8,790 nt of DNA, from contig JALUTL010000229.1 of the NCBI GenBank assembly GCA_027016475.1, positions 2,799-11,588 on the forward strand, in the 5' to 3' direction. The translations under genes were made by a program, and so were the position numbers. The stretch comes from Candidatus Heimdallarchaeota archaeon. GTDB lineage: Archaea > Asgardarchaeota > Heimdallarchaeia > Heimdallarchaeales > Kariarchaeaceae. The notes beneath the pieces are model-generated. The model was given only the letters and a program-made list of their open reading frames with translations. It made no database searches and was not told the DNA's origin. This document shows positions 5,506-8,790 of the stretch, piece after piece. The stretch's first letter is position 1. Every line of letters starts with the position of its first letter.

Positions 5506-8500
5506 CTACATTATTCCGCCACCGCCACCTCCTCCACTTTGATAATGGTAGGCATACCCAGTCAGGAAGCTGTTGTAATAAGTTGTGGATCCGGAAGTCA
5601 CGAGAACCTTCATTCTATAATATCCTGTCTGGGTTGGGCGATAGGATGTTGAAAATGAGCCACTACTTTGAGAGTAAGCGGTTTTTGTACTTGTTTTTAC
5701 AATGGAACCAGATGTGCAGGTACTGCAACTTACCTTATACAGATAGATTGTTATTGTGGCAGAAACATAGGAGAAGTAATTGAAATTGTATACGATATAC
5801 CCTTGGCTGTTTTTGTATATGTTATGGTTACTGATGGAAAACGGTGCTTCGTACACAGTGGGGTTTGTGTTTTGACTTTGCTCAACATAATTCTGCCTGA
5901 GATCACCGTCAGGGTCACCATAACGACCATCATTGCCGCTGCTGCTGTGGGGGTTCAACCCCCCATTTACCTCAAATCCATCAAGTAAAGTGTCATTGTC
6001 TGTATCTGAATCTCGAGGATGGGTTCCTTCTTGGTATTCCCTATAGTTTTGCAGACCATCATTGTCTGCATCAGCATTTTTGTCATTGTAGTTGGCACCG
6101 TCAAATTGATTATTGAATTCCCACACATCAGGCATAATATCACCATCGGTATCTGATGCACGCGGGTCTGTACCAAACCCATATTCTTGCAGATCATTGA
6201 GACCATCGTTGTCGGTATCTGCGATTTTTGGATCTGAGGTAACGGTATAGGTGTCTACTATATTATTGATGAATGTAATTGTTATTGACCAACCATGTAC
6301 TTCTCGACCATCAATTAGTCCATCATTGTCCCAATCGGGATCCAATGGGTTGAGCCCATAGGTATACTCCTGCCCATCCAATAGGAGGTCATCATCAGAA
6401 TCACCATCATTCGGATATGTTCCTGAGCTTTGCTCCTGTGAATTGGTTCGTCCATCGCCATCGTAATCACCGTTTGCACCATGTACACCTGCCGATGACA
6501 GCGGGTTAAGACCATATTGATCTTCCCAAGCATCCAACAGTGTATCTCCATCACTATCTGGTGATTGGGCATTGTAACCTTTGTCCAACTCATATTGGTC
6601 AGAAAGTGTGTCCAAATCATAGTCTTCAGCCAAGTTAATTGAGAAGATGGAAGTTGAAACCTTATAACCAACAAAATCTTCAGCCTCTACCCAATACCAG
6701 CCTTCATTAAATTCCTGTGCAAGTTGTGAAAGTGTGAATGTGGTAGTTTCAGGCGATAAAGTTGCAACAATTTGGGGATTGTTGTTTATTGTATTGCGAT
6801 AAATCAGATAGTGTTTCAGTCCAACTTCATCATAGCTTGGGTTCATCTCAATGGTATACACATAAGCCGATCCAGATTTAGTAGATGGCTTGACATCCGA
6901 GATGGTAATCGGAGTTGGAGGCGTGTTGTCAATCAATATCCGAAAGATTGCTACAGTGGAATGTCCATCATTGTCATTAGCAGAAAGTTCAAGATAGTAT
7001 TCACCATCATTCAGTTGAGTTGTATCTATAGTCAGTTGGAATTCAGTGTAAACAACTTGTTGATTTTGATCTAATTGCCTAGCAGCAAGGTTTTCTTGCC
7101 ACGTGACACTCGTTGGAAGCACGTCTGGTTTATCAACAAGCGGATTTGCCATTGAGTAGCCGGAGGGGGATGAATCCGTTACACTCCAACCTGTCAATGA
7201 GTTGCCATCCATCAGGACAACACCATTGAGCACAATATTGTCTATTTCAACAAATGTACCTCGTACAGATAAACTTGATACAGACGATACGTTTGCATTT
7301 TCTAAAAGCGTGCGAAGTGTAGCCTCAAGAGGTACAACAATTCTAGTCCATTCAATTGCACTTACATTAAATGAAGTAGTATTTACATAGAGAACAGATT
7401 CAGATATGTAGGTAGAAGTAACCCCCCGCTCATACCGTATTGTATTTATGCCAGATGAACTGACTAAGTTGATATCGACACGGTAGTTACTAGTGGCCCT
7501 AATGTCAAATGATAGAAGGTTTCCGTTGGTTGAAAAGGACTGTCCAATGCCATAGGTAAATTCATTATCCAGCCCATTTCCCGTTAGTCTGATGATTCGG
7601 GATTGTTTGCTGTAAAAGGCAACACGGTCATCCATCGAGCTGATATTTAAGCCAGAGGAGACAGTATACAAAGAAGATTGAGTTCCATAATCAAAGAAGT
7701 ATTGTACAACCTCCTCCTGATCTGAAAATGAAAAAGTATATGTCTTGGTGCCATTTACAGCAATATTCTTGTCCAAAGGATCTAAAGCAGACTGTATTTT
7801 TGGATCGTTAATAGCAATCACTGGTTTCTCAGTGTCGATTGGAACATAATATGGATAGACTTTCGTATGTGCAGTATACATTCCGTTGTTGTCTTTTGCA
7901 ACAACCCTGACGTAAATGTTGCCAGTCTGTGGTATGAGCCCTTCGACATAATATTTATGAAGTGGCAATTGGAGTCTCCAAATCCCCTCATAACCTCGCA
8001 ACCCTGAAGCGGGACCCCAACCAGAGAGCACTTCCGTATATGAGCTTTTCAAATACAGGACTCCATCAGTCTGTTGAGACAGGTTGATTGCAACGTCTTT
8101 ATCACCAGTAAATGAAGCCTTATGTTTCAGTTCTATTTGAACTACTTTGACTGATGCAAAGTTCTCGATACACTTTGTGCATAGGCTGGAAACTATGTCA
8201 ATTATAAAATAGTCAGTTTCTGCCCAAACGGATTTGAAGATGACCTTTGGTGCGCGGTTTAGTGCCTCATAAGTATCCGACCTTAATGTATCAACAATGA
8301 CACCGTCACTGTTTCTTATGTGAATCGTCGCACCACTGAAATAAACCTCCAAGGTCAACCTCAGATTTGATCGTGTGTTCAAGGGTTGCAGACGATAAGA
8401 ACCGAAGTTATTATACACCAATTCTTCAGGTAGCAAAGCAGCTTCAATTTCAACAGAATCGAAATCTGCTTCCACCTCAACCGTTTTTACATGAGAATCA

Positions 8501-8790
8501 GTGTTCAACCCAACATGGGGATCAAAGGTATAAATGTCAATTGTTGCATTGTCTCCAACCAGATATATTGGTTTGGCCTTCTCTATGAGAATTGAATTGC
8601 TCCCATTATTTTCATTATAACCACCAACATATCCGCCAACGGGGAATTTTTCGAAAGTTTCAGAAACAGTGGAGACTAAGTCTACAAAATCTGAAAAAAC
8701 GTTGGGTGGGCCACCATATTCACCATATTCCAAAACTTCATCCCTATTGCTGTTAGGAGTCATAAATTCAACAATAGGTGGTTCAGAATC
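5506..8790 (-). CDS. Large extracellular Ig-like/thrombospondin type-3 repeat protein, 5'-partial
   Basis: The frame is open to the right edge and reads DSEPPIVEFMTP there, the usual first strand of an Ig-like repeat. The ATG at 8763 is therefore internal and the start lies outside; 1094 residues are visible. Two Ig-like modules begin at residues 1 and 319 (DTEKPVI), and a third Ig/FN3-like one at 621 (DNTPP). The second seems to hold an inserted jelly-roll-like domain (about 372-552, with LTGWSV). Residues 721-980 contain ten DxDxDG-type thrombospondin type-3 repeats that would bind many calcium ions. Between the fifth and sixth is a GWSIT...VTSDP hairpin, a feature I associate with archaeal and bacterial TSP3 arrays. 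The C-terminal domain (981-1094) is beta-rich with C1022 and C1025, and ends in Gly7-Ile-Met. Another CxxC is at 204-207. No C-terminal anchor is seen. It is probably a surface or secreted adhesion or structural protein. Confidence 0.92.
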   Translation of the reverse strand, partial: DSEPPIVEFMTPNSNRDEVLEYGEYGGPPNVFSDFVDLVSTVSETFEKFPVGGYVGGYNENNGSNSILIEKAKPIYLVGDNATIDIYTFDPHVGLNTDSHVKTVEVEADFDSVEIEAALLPEELVYNNFGSYRLQPLNTRSNLRLTLEVYFSGATIHIRNSDGVIVDTLRSDTYEALNRAPKVIFKSVWAETDYFIIDIVSSLCTKCIENFASVKVVQIELKHKASFTGDKDVAINLSQQTDGVLYLKSSYTEVLSGWGPASGLRGYEGIWRLQLPLHKYYVEGLIPQTGNIYVRVVAKDNNGMYTAHTKVYPYYVPIDTEKPVIAINDPKIQSALDPLDKNIAVNGTKTYTFSFSDQEEVVQYFFDYGTQSSLYTVSSGLNISSMDDRVAFYSKQSRIIRLTGNGLDNEFTYGIGQSFSTNGNLLSFDIRATSNYRVDINLVSSSGINTIRYERGVTSTYISESVLYVNTTSFNVSAIEWTRIVVPLEATLRTLLENANVSSVSSLSVRGTFVEIDNIVLNGVVLMDGNSLTGWSVTDSSPSGYSMANPLVDKPDVLPTSVTWQENLAARQLDQNQQVVYTEFQLTIDTTQLNDGEYYLELSANDNDGHSTVAIFRILIDNTPPTPITISDVKPSTKSGSAYVYTIEMNPSYDEVGLKHYLIYRNTINNNPQIVATLSPETTTFTLSQLAQEFNEGWYWVEAEDFVGYKVSTSIFSINLAEDYDLDTLSDQYELDKGYNAQSPDSDGDTLLDAWEDQYGLNPLSSAGVHGANGDYDGDGRTNSQEQSSGTYPNDGDSDDDLLLDGQEYTYGLNPLDPDWDNDGLIDGREVHGWSITITFINNIVDTYTVTSDPKIADTDNDGLNDLQEYGFGTDPRASDTDGDIMPDVWEFNNQFDGANYNDKNADADNDGLQNYREYQEGTHPRDSDTDNDTLLDGFEVNGGLNPHSSSGNDGRYGDPDGDLRQNYVEQSQNTNPTVYEAPFSISNHNIYKNSQGYIVYNFNYFSYVSATITIYLYKVSCSTCTSGSIVKTSTKTAYSQSSGSFSTSYRPTQTGYYRMKVLVTSGSTTYYNSFLTGYAYHYQSGGGGGGGIM

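Noticed and set aside
5967..6674. Met-rich open frames within the TSP3 region on the same strand
   Set aside because: They are out-of-frame readings of the Asp-rich repeat codons (GAT/GAC give ATG/ACN when shifted) and have no independent start signals.

Overview
The window looks archaeal. The initiator-type tRNA has an A1-U72 pair and no encoded CCA. Plausible TATA elements lie about 25-30 bases before several starts, ends are T-rich rather than hairpin-plus-T, and there is a small zinc-ribbon/RING-like protein. G+C is moderate by eye. An Asgard or Caldiarchaeum-like lineage would fit the RING-like protein, but that is inference; no ribosomal or other phylogenetic marker is present.

Layout, left to right. 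A plus-strand gene enters from the left edge (3-595) and appears interrupted by a one-base frameshift at an A4 run (86-89). Everything else is on the minus strand. tRNA-Met(CAT) lies at 643-717, and an exported 556-residue beta-rich protein at 787-2457. A short 47-residue ORF (2577-2720) precedes that gene. Next come a PD-(D/E)XK-like nuclease-domain protein with a heptad-repeat coiled coil (2809-3654) and a two-gene unit joined by an ATGA overlap. That unit is a zinc-ribbon/RING-like protein (3755-4120) and a two-pass membrane protein with a cytosolic zinc ribbon (4117-4509). Upstream is a second two-gene unit, a MarR-family regulator (4641-5099) behind a DUF2892 membrane protein (5124-5348), with a striking 33-bp dyad operator in front of it. 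The right end (5506-8790) is the 3' part of a very large extracellular protein with Ig-like domains, ten thrombospondin type-3 calcium-binding repeats and a Gly7 C-terminal tail. It runs off the window.

How the genes may work together. The MarR/DUF2892 pair is probably one autoregulated unit, with the operator sitting where it would block transcription start. The membrane zinc-ribbon protein and the RING-like protein are translationally coupled and probably partners, possibly in protein modification or membrane-linked assembly. The two large exported proteins are cell-surface or secreted products; they share a glycine-rich C-terminus and CxxC motifs, though they are otherwise unrelated. The nuclease-like coiled-coil protein has no evident partner. 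No CRISPR array, transposase or integrase is visible, and no gene-free stretch exceeds 300 bases; the longest is 5349-5505 (157 bases).
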